Assembly (NCBI RefSeq): GCF_003865075.1
Contig: NZ_BHWB01000004.1
Span: 310,001 to 374,000, forward strand
Length of the DNA: 64,000 bases
Direction: 5' to 3'
From: Bacteroides faecalis
Lineage (GTDB): Bacteria > Bacteroidota > Bacteroidia > Bacteroidales > Bacteroidaceae
The translations under genes were made by a program, and so were the position numbers. The notes beneath the pieces are model-generated. The model saw only the letters and a program-made list of their open reading frames with translations. It was not told the DNA's origin and ran no database searches. This document shows positions 54,804-63,973 of this stretch, piece after piece; within the stretch, counting starts at the first letter, position 1; each line of letters begins with the position of its first letter.

Positions 54804-55934
54804 TTATACGAACTCCAAATAATTCTCCCGATTTACCACATGAAACTCGGCATAGGGATAGGCTTCTTGGAAGGCTTTCGGTGCGGCCGGCATTTTATTT
54901 CCCCACTTGAACTCCAAGGCGGTAAGACTGTCGGCACTCTCCTCAATCAGGTCGATTTCCTGTTTGTCGTAGGTGCGCCAGAAATAGAACTCCCTGTGCA
55001 GTCCCTCATTGAAGTTCGCTTTGCGCCGCTCTCCGATGATGTAGTTCTCCCACAGCGCACCGACATCCTGCCGAATGGCCAGCGGTGAGAAAGCCCCGAT
55101 AATGGCATTGCGAATGCCGTTGTCGTAGAAGTACCACTTGCCAGCTTTTGTAACCTCCTTGCGTAGGTTACGCGAATAAGCCCCCAGACGATAGATAACG
55201 AAGACCTTTTCCAATAGGTCGAGGTATTTTTCAACGGTCGTCTTGCTCATGCCGAGTTGTTTACCTAACTCTTCGTAAGAAACTTCGCTGCCCAACTGAA
55301 AAGCTATCAATCGCAGTAGATCGCGCATCTTGCTCGAATTTTTTAAGCCGTCAATTGCTAAGATATCTTTAAGCAGGTATGCACCGACAATATCACGTAG
55401 GTAGTCTGTTTTACGTTCATAGTTCTCCATCATTACTACTTCGGGATAGGAACCGTAAATCAAGCGCGCTTCGAGGTTCTGGCGGGTTTCAAGTGCCGTT
55501 TCCGTCTGTGCGATTTCCCGTTGCGAGAATGGTGTAAGGAGAAATTGCGTACTGCGGCCGACCAACGGTTCACCAGTCTTATTCAGCAAATCGAATGACG
55601 AAGAACCACTTGCCAAGACACTTATTCCCGGTATTTCATCAACTATCAACTTCAGAATACTACCGATTTGTGGTATGTTCTGTGCCTCATCAATAGCCAG
55701 CAAATCAATACCATCCAATAAATGCCGATAATTGGCTATTGAGCGATTCTCCAATAGTGCTAATGTGTCGTAGTCTTCGCCGTTGAGCATCATCGTCCTA
55801 CCTGAATAGTTGTCCACAATTTTACGCATCATTACCGTTTTACCAACACGGCGAGCACCAAAAATCAGTACTGCTTTATTGGGCGCGATTCGTGCTGTAA
55901 TCTTCTCTTGAAGTATTCTATTTACTGTTTCCAT
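54804..55934 (-). CDS. AAA_14 / DUF4143 ATPase
   Basis: The 376-residue protein has Walker A GARRVGKT (residues 26 to 33), Walker B LLAIDEAQNIPQIG, an arginine-rich sensor region, and a C-terminal DUF4143 domain with a PD-(D/E)xK-like pattern (FYFWRTYDKQEIDLIEESADSLTALEFKWGNK). Similar proteins are widespread in Bacteroides and are often near mobile genes, with unknown function. It is just upstream of the KAP NTPase gene on the same strand and may be in the same transcript. A TATCTTTG box lies 18 bases upstream. Confidence 0.85.
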   Translation of the reverse strand: METVNRILQEKITARIAPNKAVLIFGARRVGKTVMMRKIVDNYSGRTMMLNGEDYDTLALLENRSIANYRHLLDGIDLLAIDEAQNIPQIGSILKLIVDEIPGISVLASGSSSFDLLNKTGEPLVGRSTQFLLTPFSQREIAQTETALETRQNLEARLIYGSYPEVVMMENYERKTDYLRDIVGAYLLKDILAIDGLKNSSKMRDLLRLIAFQLGSEVSYEELGKQLGMSKTTVEKYLDLLEKVFVIYRLGAYSRNLRKEVTKAGKWYFYDNGIRNAIIGAFSPLAIRQDVGALWENYIIGERRKANFNEGLHREFYFWRTYDKQEIDLIEESADSLTALEFKWGNKMPAAPKAFQEAYPYAEFHVVNRENYLEFV

Positions 55935-56235
55935 ACCTTATAAAATATAATGCAAAGATAATCATATTTTTTTAATTGGCGAATTTTACAAAAAAAACGG
56001 GCTATTAAATGGCGATTTTTACAACCACAATCTTATGGAAGTTGTTTCATTGTTTTTAGTAATGATATATGTTCATACTATGATGACTCAATAATTTACC
56101 AGACATACGTTTCTGAAATTTGTCCTTATAGGAATGAAAAACTCACATATATTGTGCTAATTAATATATAATTAAATGAAAATAAAAAGACAGGATACGA
56201 GTATTCCTGTCTTCTCATATGTAATGGATATTTTT
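55935..56235 (-). promoter_or_regulatory. Gap with the AAA_14 promoter and the rteC terminator
   Basis: TATCTTTG at 55953..55960 (minus) fits the -7 box for the AAA_14 gene. AAGACAGGA and TCCTGTCTT at 56187..56213 form a stem followed on the minus strand by TTTTATTTTC, a terminator for rteC. The rest is AT-rich and has no gene. Confidence 0.6.
56187..56213 (-). terminator. Intrinsic terminator of rteC
   Basis: Nine-base perfect stem AAGACAGGA/TCCTGTCTT with a 9-base loop and a T-rich tail on the minus strand, 23 bases beyond the rteC stop. Confidence 0.78.
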
Positions 56236-56841
56236 TTATTTTCTCATCCGCTCCAACTCCTCATCACGCAACATTCTCTCGTTCAGTTTTTCCTGCATCC
56301 TGTCAATGAAATAGGTGCGGCTTTCGTTCTTCCGGCGTTTGATATCAGTGTAGAAGCGGTAGCAGTCTTTAGAATCAACCCCGAATATCTTATAGAGAAG
56401 TGGGGCGAGCTGTTTGAGCGGCATATTGCCGTTGTTGATGCAGCCCATCACGTCTATGCCGTAGATAAGTTCCACGAGGTCGATGGCATTGCCCGTCCAT
56501 TGAAGAAGGCTGGCGGTGGTTTCTGTTGCGTTGTTGGCGGATATTAGTGGTGGCACTTGGGGCGTGGCAAGGAATTTCTGCATCTTTCTTACGAAAGACA
56601 GAGCCTTGCTGACGTAGGCGGCAATCTCTCTTTTTTCTTCTGACAGATTACGTACGGGATGGTGCTGCAACTCGATTTCGATGTAGGCAAGCGCGATGAC
56701 GGTAAGGTTCATGTCCATGCCGCCGTTGCACAGTTCGATCACTTGGGTGGCGAAAGCCGTGTATGCCGTTTCCATATTGCAGTCGCCGGCTTCGTTTATC
56801 AGGCGGAAAAAGTCGGTTTCCGCCAGCAAGAAATAATTCAT
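56236..56841 (-). CDS. rteC: RteC, activator of transposon excision
   Basis: The protein of about 201 residues starts MNYFLLAETDFFRLINEAGDC and carries AIDLVELIYGIDVMGCINNGNMPLKQLAPLLYKIFGVD and SRTYFIDRMQEKLNERM, the signature region of RteC. RteC is a winged-helix activator that turns on excision genes of CTnDOT after RteB induces rteC. The frame can be extended to 56904, but the preferred ATG matches the usual family start. The next gene upstream ends in a terminator, so rteC has its own promoter. Confidence 0.88.
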   Translation of the reverse strand: MNYFLLAETDFFRLINEAGDCNMETAYTAFATQVIELCNGGMDMNLTVIALAYIEIELQHHPVRNLSEEKREIAAYVSKALSFVRKMQKFLATPQVPPLISANNATETTASLLQWTGNAIDLVELIYGIDVMGCINNGNMPLKQLAPLLYKIFGVDSKDCYRFYTDIKRRKNESRTYFIDRMQEKLNERMLRDEELERMRK

Positions 56842-56925
56842 GGTTCTGTCAATTTTGAAAATTACACTTTGTTTTCTGCGTGCGCACATGAATATAATTG
56901 GCAAAAAACGCGGCAGAAAATAAAA

Positions 56926-56958
56926 AATCCAACACTCAATTTTACAAAGTGCTGGATT
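56926..56958 (-). terminator. Terminator upstream of rteC
   Basis: AATCCAACACT and AGTGCTGGATT form a stem with one mismatch and an 11-base loop. On the minus strand it is followed by TTTTTTATTTT. It ends the transcript of the reductase-like gene and insulates rteC. Confidence 0.75.
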
Positions 56959-57079
56959 TCAGAGGTATAAAATTCAGTATTTTTTCACAAGGACAAATTA
57001 TCTCCGACTTAAATTGTTTGTAATCGGAACATTTATTCTATTCCTGAAAATAGAAATGTATGCTTGCCGCACATTTTGG

Positions 57080-57502
57080 CTATCTTGCTTTTTTATCAAG
57101 GATATAGATAATGCGACATACACCGTTGGGATAGCTTTTCAAAGAGGAAAGCGTCCAGTGTTGCTCTGGCAGAGCCGACTTAAAAAAATGTCGTCCGCTT
57201 CCGGATATGAAAGGAACGGTGTATAGTATGATTTCATCCACAGCGTGCATCCGCAGCAGTCCGTTTATATAGTCTGCCGTGTCCGGTGTGGCTTCCGCGA
57301 GGTAACGGATGTTTGTGCAGTCTTTTCTCCATTCGTGCAGCATTGAAATGGAATAGTCCGGTGTCACACGGTAAAAGGCTTTCTTCCTGATTTCATCAAG
57401 ACCGCAACGGTCAAGGCACAAATCCTGATGTGCTTTATCATATAACTCTGAAGAAAGACATCCGTCCATCGTCAGTACGGCGAGAATCTGAACTTTACCC
57501 AT
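57080..57502 (-). CDS. RibD_C / dihydrofolate-reductase-like small protein
   Basis: The 140-residue protein has MGKVQILAVLTMDGCLSSELYDKAHQDL and a C-terminal AVDEIILYTVPFISGSGRHFF strand and loop, then WTLSSLKSYPNGVCRIIYIL. These are landmarks of the RibD C-terminal/dihydrofolate-reductase-like fold. It is shorter than the usual 170 to 220 residues and lacks a clear N-terminal NADP motif, so activity is doubtful. The gene sits between rteB and rteC in the tetracycline-response module. Confidence 0.7.
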   Translation of the reverse strand: MGKVQILAVLTMDGCLSSELYDKAHQDLCLDRCGLDEIRKKAFYRVTPDYSISMLHEWRKDCTNIRYLAEATPDTADYINGLLRMHAVDEIILYTVPFISGSGRHFFKSALPEQHWTLSSLKSYPNGVCRIIYILDKKAR

Positions 57503-57781
57503 AATCGTTTCCTTTCGTTAGGCAAGGGTAAAAAAGTAGCGTGCAATTCACACTACCTTCAAGCGATGGCTCTGGTAAAGCCTTTACGGAGAGTACGTGA
57601 ATGCACGCTATGCGTAAGCATAGCATAAGCATCACGCAATCGTCTCCGTAGTTCCAATTTACCAGATTTTCGCTTGAAACGCCTTGCGGTCTTATCCTAT
57701 ATGTTGGCGGCGAAAAGCTCCTGCCAATCGCCGTTTTTCTCAAATGTTATGCAAAGATAGCCAAATTCAGTGAATTACGGG
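57503..57781 (-). promoter_or_regulatory. Structured leader or terminator between rteB and the reductase-like gene
   Basis: TATCTTTG at 57752..57759 could start a transcript of about 250 bases before the reductase-like gene. In this leader GCTATGC/GCATAGC (57607..57624) is a tight hairpin. Next to it, TAGCGTGCAATTCAC (57537..57551) and GTGAATGCACGCTA (57597..57610) form a long stem followed by CTTTTTTACCC on the minus strand, like an intrinsic terminator. The two hairpins share four bases, so they may compete. Confidence 0.55.
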
Positions 57782-59104
57782 CTATGATTGCTTGAATTTA
57801 TATTTAAGTCCATACTCTTCAAGTTTGCTGTATAGTGTTGTCCTGCCTATGCCGAGCAGTTCTGCGGCGACACTCCGGTTGCCGTTTGCCTGTTTCAACG
57901 CACGCAATATCCGCTCCTTATCCTCCGCGTCATTGCGCAAGGCGAAGCTGACAGTAGAGGTCGGTTTCGTCACGGCAAGTTCCAGATGCTCTTTCATGAC
58001 AACACCTTCCTGCGCCTGCAATACAGCACCCATAACTTTCTGCCGAAGTTCCCGCACGTTGCCCGGCCATGCGTGTGTCAGCAACGCTTTACGTGCTTCG
58101 GAACTGAACCCGCTCACGCTACACTCCAGCTCTCTGTTTGCCATATCACGGAAGAACTCTGCCAGCGGCATAATGTCTTCTTGACAGTCACGCAACGGAG
58201 GAACGGTTATCCCGAAGTCGTGCAGGCGGTACAGAAGATCCTGCCGAAAACGCTTTTCATTCACCGATACCTCCAAATCTTCATTGGTAGCAGCGATGAT
58301 GCGGACATTGAAATTCCGGTCTGCCTTGTCTCCGACCGGGCGATACCGCCTCTCCTGTATGGCACGGAGCAACATCTGTTGGGTTTCCAACGCGAGGTTT
58401 CCTACCTCGTCCAGAAACAACGTGCCGCCTTCCGCCTCATGGAAATATCCTTTCTTGGCATTGTCCGCACCTGTAAATGCACCTTTGACGTGTCCGAAGA
58501 AAGCCGACGGTGCAAGCTCTTTGGAGAGTGAACCGCAGTCCACCGCCACAAATGGCTTGCCTGCACGTTTGCTCTTGTCATGCAACAGGTGGGCAATATG
58601 CTCCTTGCCCGTGCCGTTCTCACCAAATATCATCACGCTCATATCGGTGGCGGCTACCAGCCTTATGCGGTGCATGATTTTCTGAAAGGCGGAACCTTCA
58701 CGGGCGAATATAGGCATACGGCGTTGTCCTGCCTGACGTTCTTTCAGTATGGAACGGATCAGGGGGACAAGTTTATCCTCCACAAGCTGTTTGGGAATAT
58801 AGTCTATCGAGCCGAGTTTCATGCTTTCCACGGCGGTATTAACTTCGGCGTAGTCGGTCATAATGATGAAGGGCTGCATCTTTCCCTCCTTTCGCATCCA
58901 GCACAAAAGGTCTATGCCACTGCCGTCAGGCAGACGCAGGTCGGCAACCACGATATCATTATCTGTTGCCTGTTGCAGATGTTTCTTCGCGGTTGAGAGG
59001 TGGTAAGCCTTCATATTGCGGTAGCCCTCCCGTGACAGCATATTGCAGACATATTCGCAATACACGATGTTGTCTTCCACCACAATTATTTTTGTCTTAT
59101 TCAT
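57782..59104 (-). CDS. rteB: RteB, sigma-54-type response regulator
   Basis: The 440-residue protein has a receiver domain (KIIVVEDNIVYCEYVCNML with D at the phosphoacceptor strand VVADLRLPDGSG), an AAA+ domain with GENGTGKEH (Walker A), the GAFTGA loop (GHVKGAFTGADN) and Walker B GGTLFLDEVGNL, and a Fis-type HTH (ANGNRSVAAELLGIGRTTLYSKLEEYGLKYK). RteB is the response regulator of CTnDOT that activates rteC. Its start overlaps the rteA stop by 8 bases. Confidence 0.93.
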   Translation of the reverse strand: MNKTKIIVVEDNIVYCEYVCNMLSREGYRNMKAYHLSTAKKHLQQATDNDIVVADLRLPDGSGIDLLCWMRKEGKMQPFIIMTDYAEVNTAVESMKLGSIDYIPKQLVEDKLVPLIRSILKERQAGQRRMPIFAREGSAFQKIMHRIRLVAATDMSVMIFGENGTGKEHIAHLLHDKSKRAGKPFVAVDCGSLSKELAPSAFFGHVKGAFTGADNAKKGYFHEAEGGTLFLDEVGNLALETQQMLLRAIQERRYRPVGDKADRNFNVRIIAATNEDLEVSVNEKRFRQDLLYRLHDFGITVPPLRDCQEDIMPLAEFFRDMANRELECSVSGFSSEARKALLTHAWPGNVRELRQKVMGAVLQAQEGVVMKEHLELAVTKPTSTVSFALRNDAEDKERILRALKQANGNRSVAAELLGIGRTTLYSKLEEYGLKYKFKQS

Positions 59105-61415
59105 CTTCGTATTTTCTCCTTTCCTCTTCTGCCAACCGTATTATTTCCACTCCCTTATCCAGCACGGCAGTCACGGCATGGCTTAACGCTTCACCATCCG
59201 GGAGAGCATCGCCACGAAGCAATCCGTAAAGTACATTCAGCGGTTGGTCGGCACGGAGCACCTCCCACGAACTGCGCAGGTGGTGGATCAGGGAATCCAG
59301 CTTTTGCAGGTCTTTTTCTTTTGCTGCATCCCGTACCGCCTGCATTTCCTTTTCTGTTTCAGTTATCAACTTTTCCAGCATGACGGCTTCATTGCCATAG
59401 GACAATAAGGCGGAAAAGTCCGGTTTCCCGTCCGGTGTCGCTTTTATGGCACACCTGTCGGAAACCTCCATCAGTTCCGATATGGAGAACGGTTTGAACA
59501 GGCATCCGGCAAAGCCTTTTGCCAATAGTTCCCCTTTGTTACAACTGCCCGAAGCGGTTGCCACAACCACCGGGATTGTTGGTGAATTGCCCACGTTGGA
59601 CGAACGCAACAGTTCCAGCAATTCGAAACCGTTTATATCGGGCATATTCAAGTCTGTCAGCAACAGGCTGTATTCTTTCTGGCGTATCATTTCCATCAGT
59701 GCCGCAGCATCGGTGCAAGTGTCGCAGTGTATTCCTTCTTGGGAATACATCTCTTTCAGCATCAGAAGTAATACCTCATCATTGTCAATGGCGACAACAT
59801 CATGGAATTTATTGTTATGATAAACAGGTGTATTGCTTGTATATCCAAGCTGTTCTTCAGCTTCCTGCATAGAAATTTCAACTGTGAAACGACTGCCTTT
59901 CCCTTTCTTGCTGTCTAAACGGATTGTTCCGCCAAGCATCGACACAATATTACGCATTATGGCAAGCCCAAGCCCGAAACCCTCCTTTGCGGCGGCATTT
60001 GATAGACGTTCAAACGCACCGAACGCTTGTTTCTGTTCCTCTTCTGTCATGCCTGTACCTGTATCTTCAACGACCAGTGTCAGAACTCCATTATCATATT
60101 CAGTAATCAAAGAAACACCGCCTTCTTCTGTGAACTTGACAGCGTTTGACAGCAGGTTATTCCCGATTTGTATTATTCGCTCTTTGTCGGTCAATACAAT
60201 GGCATCGTGTCCAGTCTTCACGGACAAGGACAGCCCTTTGTTCACGGCAACAGGCATGAACTCCGTTTCAAGTGTGTGCGTGATTGCTGAAATCCGGCAG
60301 GGTGACAGACGGGGCTGTTCCTTGCCGTTGTCCAGGCGGAAGAAGTCAAGCAAAGTGTTAAGCATATCCCGCATACGGTCGGAGGATTGCAGTATGTTTT
60401 GGATATACTGCCCGGACTTATCCTCACACTGTTCTTTCCGTATCAGTCCGGCATAGCCTGTTATTGCTGTCAGCGGTGTGCGCAGTTCATGGGTGATAGT
60501 ATGTACCGCCTTCTTCCTTGACGTTATCAGTGCCTCGTTCCGTTGTACGGATTGTTCCAGTTGCCTTATCAAATCAGTTGTCTTGTGCTTGTATTGTTTA
60601 ATGCTTTTTGCATCACGATGTATGATGATGTAGGAAATTAACAACAATAGAAGAACGAATCCCATTAAACCGCCTACTTGCATAAATGACTTTTCACGCA
60701 TGGCAACTATTTCGTTTTCCCGGCTTTGCAGTTCGGTTTGTACCTTTTCTTCTATTTGGCAAATCAATTCTTGCAGTTGTCTGTTAAGTTCTGCATTACG
60801 AGCTGCAAGGCTGTCGGCTTCTTCCGACAATTGGCGATCCTGCACTTTCTGTTCGCTGATTACGTTTCTATTGACCGAATGAAGGATAGTGGTTGATACT
60901 GCTGGAGTTACTTCCTTTTTTTTGCCGAATATGCCTAAGAAACCTTTTCGTTTTGGCTTTTTGGACTGTTCCTGCACACTTTTCTGTACAATAACCGGAA
61001 TTTGATTGGCTATCTTCTTGTTAATAGATTGTTGTTCATCCATTAACCGGACTATCTGGAACATCTGTCGTTCCTTATCCTCTAAAAGACTGCGCACACT
61101 ATCGATGCGCTCTGCTGGATAGGTGGCCTTGAAACGGCAGAGCATACTGTCCATTGCCATACGCCGTGCATGGTAATGCTCGATATCTTTATCGTTCCAT
61201 TCCAGTATTGTTTCACCCAATAGAGAAAATTTTATCATTTGAATATTGATATTGTTTATTTCTTTTCGGAGCTCGTCTATTTTTTTATTGCCAAGTTCTA
61301 ATGCTTCTATCTCCTGCCATTCATAGAGGCTATTATATGCCATACATCCGATAAGAATGGAGATAAGTATATATCCCAACCGTATTGCCTTATAGAAATT
61401 TCCTGACCGCTCCAT
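59097..61415 (-). CDS. rteA: RteA, hybrid sensor kinase
   Basis: The 772-residue hybrid histidine kinase has an N-terminal span (LGYILISILIGCMAYNSLYEW), a periplasmic domain, a second span (GGLMGFVLLLLLISYIIIH), a HisKA box (HTITHELRTPLTAITGYAG), an HATPase (IIQIGNNLLSNAVKF, then DTGTGMTEEEQ), a receiver (LLLTDLNMPDINGFELLELL) and an Hpt domain with HHLRSSW. It signals to RteB in CTnDOT. Its ATG overlaps the tetQ TAA by one base, so it is translated from the tetracycline-induced message. Confidence 0.93.
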   Translation of the reverse strand: MERSGNFYKAIRLGYILISILIGCMAYNSLYEWQEIEALELGNKKIDELRKEINNINIQMIKFSLLGETILEWNDKDIEHYHARRMAMDSMLCRFKATYPAERIDSVRSLLEDKERQMFQIVRLMDEQQSINKKIANQIPVIVQKSVQEQSKKPKRKGFLGIFGKKKEVTPAVSTTILHSVNRNVISEQKVQDRQLSEEADSLAARNAELNRQLQELICQIEEKVQTELQSRENEIVAMREKSFMQVGGLMGFVLLLLLISYIIIHRDAKSIKQYKHKTTDLIRQLEQSVQRNEALITSRKKAVHTITHELRTPLTAITGYAGLIRKEQCEDKSGQYIQNILQSSDRMRDMLNTLLDFFRLDNGKEQPRLSPCRISAITHTLETEFMPVAVNKGLSLSVKTGHDAIVLTDKERIIQIGNNLLSNAVKFTEEGGVSLITEYDNGVLTLVVEDTGTGMTEEEQKQAFGAFERLSNAAAKEGFGLGLAIMRNIVSMLGGTIRLDSKKGKGSRFTVEISMQEAEEQLGYTSNTPVYHNNKFHDVVAIDNDEVLLLMLKEMYSQEGIHCDTCTDAAALMEMIRQKEYSLLLTDLNMPDINGFELLELLRSSNVGNSPTIPVVVATASGSCNKGELLAKGFAGCLFKPFSISELMEVSDRCAIKATPDGKPDFSALLSYGNEAVMLEKLITETEKEMQAVRDAAKEKDLQKLDSLIHHLRSSWEVLRADQPLNVLYGLLRGDALPDGEALSHAVTAVLDKGVEIIRLAEEERRKYEDE

Positions 61416-63388
61416 TATTTTAATGACATTGATTTTTGGAACATGAATAAAAGTTTATCTTTTTCGTTCATGCGGATATTATCAGAATAACCGTCTTTTG
61501 TTATTTGATACCCACATGGCTTAACCATAAAAATGCCTAAGCCCTTAGTGTACGAACTTACTTCTGAGGCATAGTCTTTACTTGTATTTAATGGAACTTT
61601 CCCTTTAATATGACACCACTCATTATTACAACTGATGTCTTCAATCTCAGACATCAGTTTTTGCAAATCTGTAATAGCTTTGGAACTCGCTACTTGGGGT
61701 ATCTGCAACTCAAAACAGAGCATCGGTTCGAGAATGTCCACACCTGACTGTTGCAAAGCCAGCCTGAAGACATAAGGGGTCAGCTGTCTGAAATCAGCAG
61801 GTGTACTTACCGGGCTATAATACTCGGCTTGAGTAAAAGTTACTTTCAGATCTGTCACTTCCCATCCATGTAAACCAGATTGGCAAGACATACGAATCCC
61901 TTCAAAAACGGCATTTTGAAAAGAATGGTTCAGATAACCATAGGAGATGTCACTTTCGATTTGCAACCCTGCCCCTAACGGTAAGGGTTCAAGAGTCAGC
62001 CCTATTGTGGCCCAGTAAGGGTTGGGTGGTACTTCGATCTGAATAATCTTATTGACCTTTTTTATAGGTCGTTCTTTGTAGATAGTCTTGATCTCATCAA
62101 AATGGACCTTTACGGAAAATCGTTCTTCCAGCAATGTCTGTATGATTTCCTTTTGGGTCAAACCATATAACGAGATTTCCAATTCATCACTATATGAGTT
62201 TATGGAAAAGGACAAAGACGGGTCTTCAATCCACAATGTATTCAGAGCGGATATCACCTTGCTTCTCTCTTCGGGCTTATTTGGCCGGACGGAGGATTTG
62301 AGAGCGGGATGCTGATGAGATAATCCTTGAATCAAACAAGGTTTAGCACCTAAATAATCTCCGATTCGAAAATCTTCTATATCTTCTACAATCGCGATAT
62401 CATTGGCACCCACTTCATCAACATTTATCTCTCTGCCCTGATAAATAGTCTTTAGATTTTTAATCTTGATGAATTTTTCCGAATCGTTGATTCTTACAAC
62501 GTCTCGAAGTCTCAGACTTCCGTCAATTATTTTAAGAAAACTTCTTTTATGCCCTTTGGGGTCATGCTCTATCTTATAGAGATAAGCTGAAAGTCTGTTT
62601 GAGACTGATGCCGGAGGAAGTATAAAAGAAGAAATGGCGTCCAACAACTCATTGATACCGATATTGAACATTGCTGATCCATGTAGCACCGGATAGACTT
62701 TGGCTTTTGCCACAAGAGCGATTATCGTATTCCAATAATCAGCCGGTGAAATTTCGCTATCCGCCAAATATCGTTCTAATATATCGTCGTCATGGTTGCA
62801 TACAAATTCTTTGTATTCTTCCTTTATATATGTTTGGGAGCAAACCGGATAAACCGATCCATCGACAACAGTTTGCATAAACAGGACATCTTGCGACAGA
62901 TTTGTTTTTATATCCATATACAAACGCTCCAAATTCACACCGGCACGGTCAATCTTATTGATAAATATAATTGTCGGGATTTGCAGCTTTTGTAAAGTAC
63001 TGAACAGCAACTTTGTCTGCGCTTGTATGCCTTCCTTTGCGGATAAGATGAGGACTGCTCCATCAAGCATTTTGAATGTCCGCTCCACTTCCGCAATAAA
63101 ATCCATGTGTCCCGGAGTGTCAATGATATTGCATTTCACTCCATTCCAGATAATAGATGTCGTAGAAGCCCGGACAGTAATTCCTCTACGTTTCTCTATA
63201 TCCATAGAGTCCGTTATGGTGTCACCATTATCCACACGGCCGCACTTTTCCGTTGCTCCACTGGCAAACAGCAGATTCTCGGTTACGGAAGTTTTTCCTG
63301 CATCAATGTGAGCAAGAATTCCTAAATTTATAATATTCATTTGGATTAAGCAATAATATACTACAGTAGATGCATTGTCGAAACGCAC
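61415..63388 (-). CDS. tetQ: Tetracycline ribosomal protection protein Tet(Q)
   Basis: A 657-residue translational GTPase related to EF-G that removes tetracycline from the ribosome. It has GTPase motifs G1 AHIDAGKT (residues 26 to 33), DTPGH and NKID, and the EF-G-like C-terminal domains. The chosen start is GTG at 63388 because AGGAGG (63398..63403) lies 9 bases before it. The ATG at 63340 ([11 protein letters not shown]) gives a 641-residue form with no visible ribosome site. The hairpin over the AGGAGG makes translation attenuable. It is first in the tetQ-rteA-rteB operon. Confidence 0.96.
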
Positions 63389-63508
63389 CTTTTAATACCT
63401 CCTCGTAGCATATGAGAACTACAGGATTACTAACTCGTATTAATATGTATATTATTACTGCCGCATAACGATTACAAAATTACACAAAAAATATATCTAA
63501 CAAAAGTG
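63389..63508 (-). promoter_or_regulatory. tetQ promoter and translational attenuator with a three-codon leader
   Basis: On the minus strand TTTG (63501..63504) and TAATTTTG (63475..63482) are separated by 18 bases. A leader peptide ATGCGGCAGTAA (MRQ, 63455..63466) follows. A hairpin at about 63393..63429 pairs CCTGTAG with CTACGAGG and buries the AGGAGG of tetQ. CTnDOT tetQ is known to be controlled by translational attenuation with a very short leader peptide, and this layout matches that. Confidence 0.7.
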
Positions 63509-63869
63509 GGAGGATTTTTTAACTTTTTACCATAGACATTTTATTAGGGAAGCGTAGGTTCAACTGGCAAGTACAAATAAGTAGAAATGTTTGAACAACA
63601 CCGTTTTAGGAAGTTGAAAAATCAAGTTTCTCTCTCGGTATAGCGTTTATTTTGGCCAATATCTTCTTTAGTTTAGCATTTGTGTATTTCCCATTCGTGT
63701 TCTATTTAGCTCCTTATTATGAGTATGTAGCAAGTTACTTATCAAATTCAGCCTCTTTGAGGGTCAAATATGGTTTTGCAAATGGTGACTGACAAGACAT
63801 AAACAAGGTCAGCAGGAATTTTTTACATAAATGGACATGAATGTATATAACCTAAAATAAGAATAAATT
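63509..63869. other. AT-rich stretch upstream of the tetQ promoter
   Basis: No gene is recognised in this stretch. It contains several stop codons in all frames. In CTnDOT the excision and integrase genes lie on this side of tetQ, beyond the window. Confidence 0.4.
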
Positions 63870-63973
63870 TTAATAAGGGCTGCCCAAAAAGAAAAAAATG
63901 CAGTTGCCATCCTATAGATACTTGCAGAAAGGATAAAATTTACTTTTAGACCTTTTGGGATAGCCCTTATTAA
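63870..63973. repeat. MITE-like element with TTAATAAGGGC ends
   Basis: TTAATAAGGGC at the left and GCCCTTATTAA at the right are perfect inverted repeats. Further inward, CCCAAAA pairs with TTTTGGG. The 104-base span has no gene. It resembles a miniature inverted-repeat transposable element. Confidence 0.5.

Noticed and set aside
57495..57743. An 82-codon minus-strand frame between rteB and the reductase-like gene
   Set aside because: It begins at TTG, runs through two hairpins and overlaps the next gene. The region is better explained as a structured leader or terminator.
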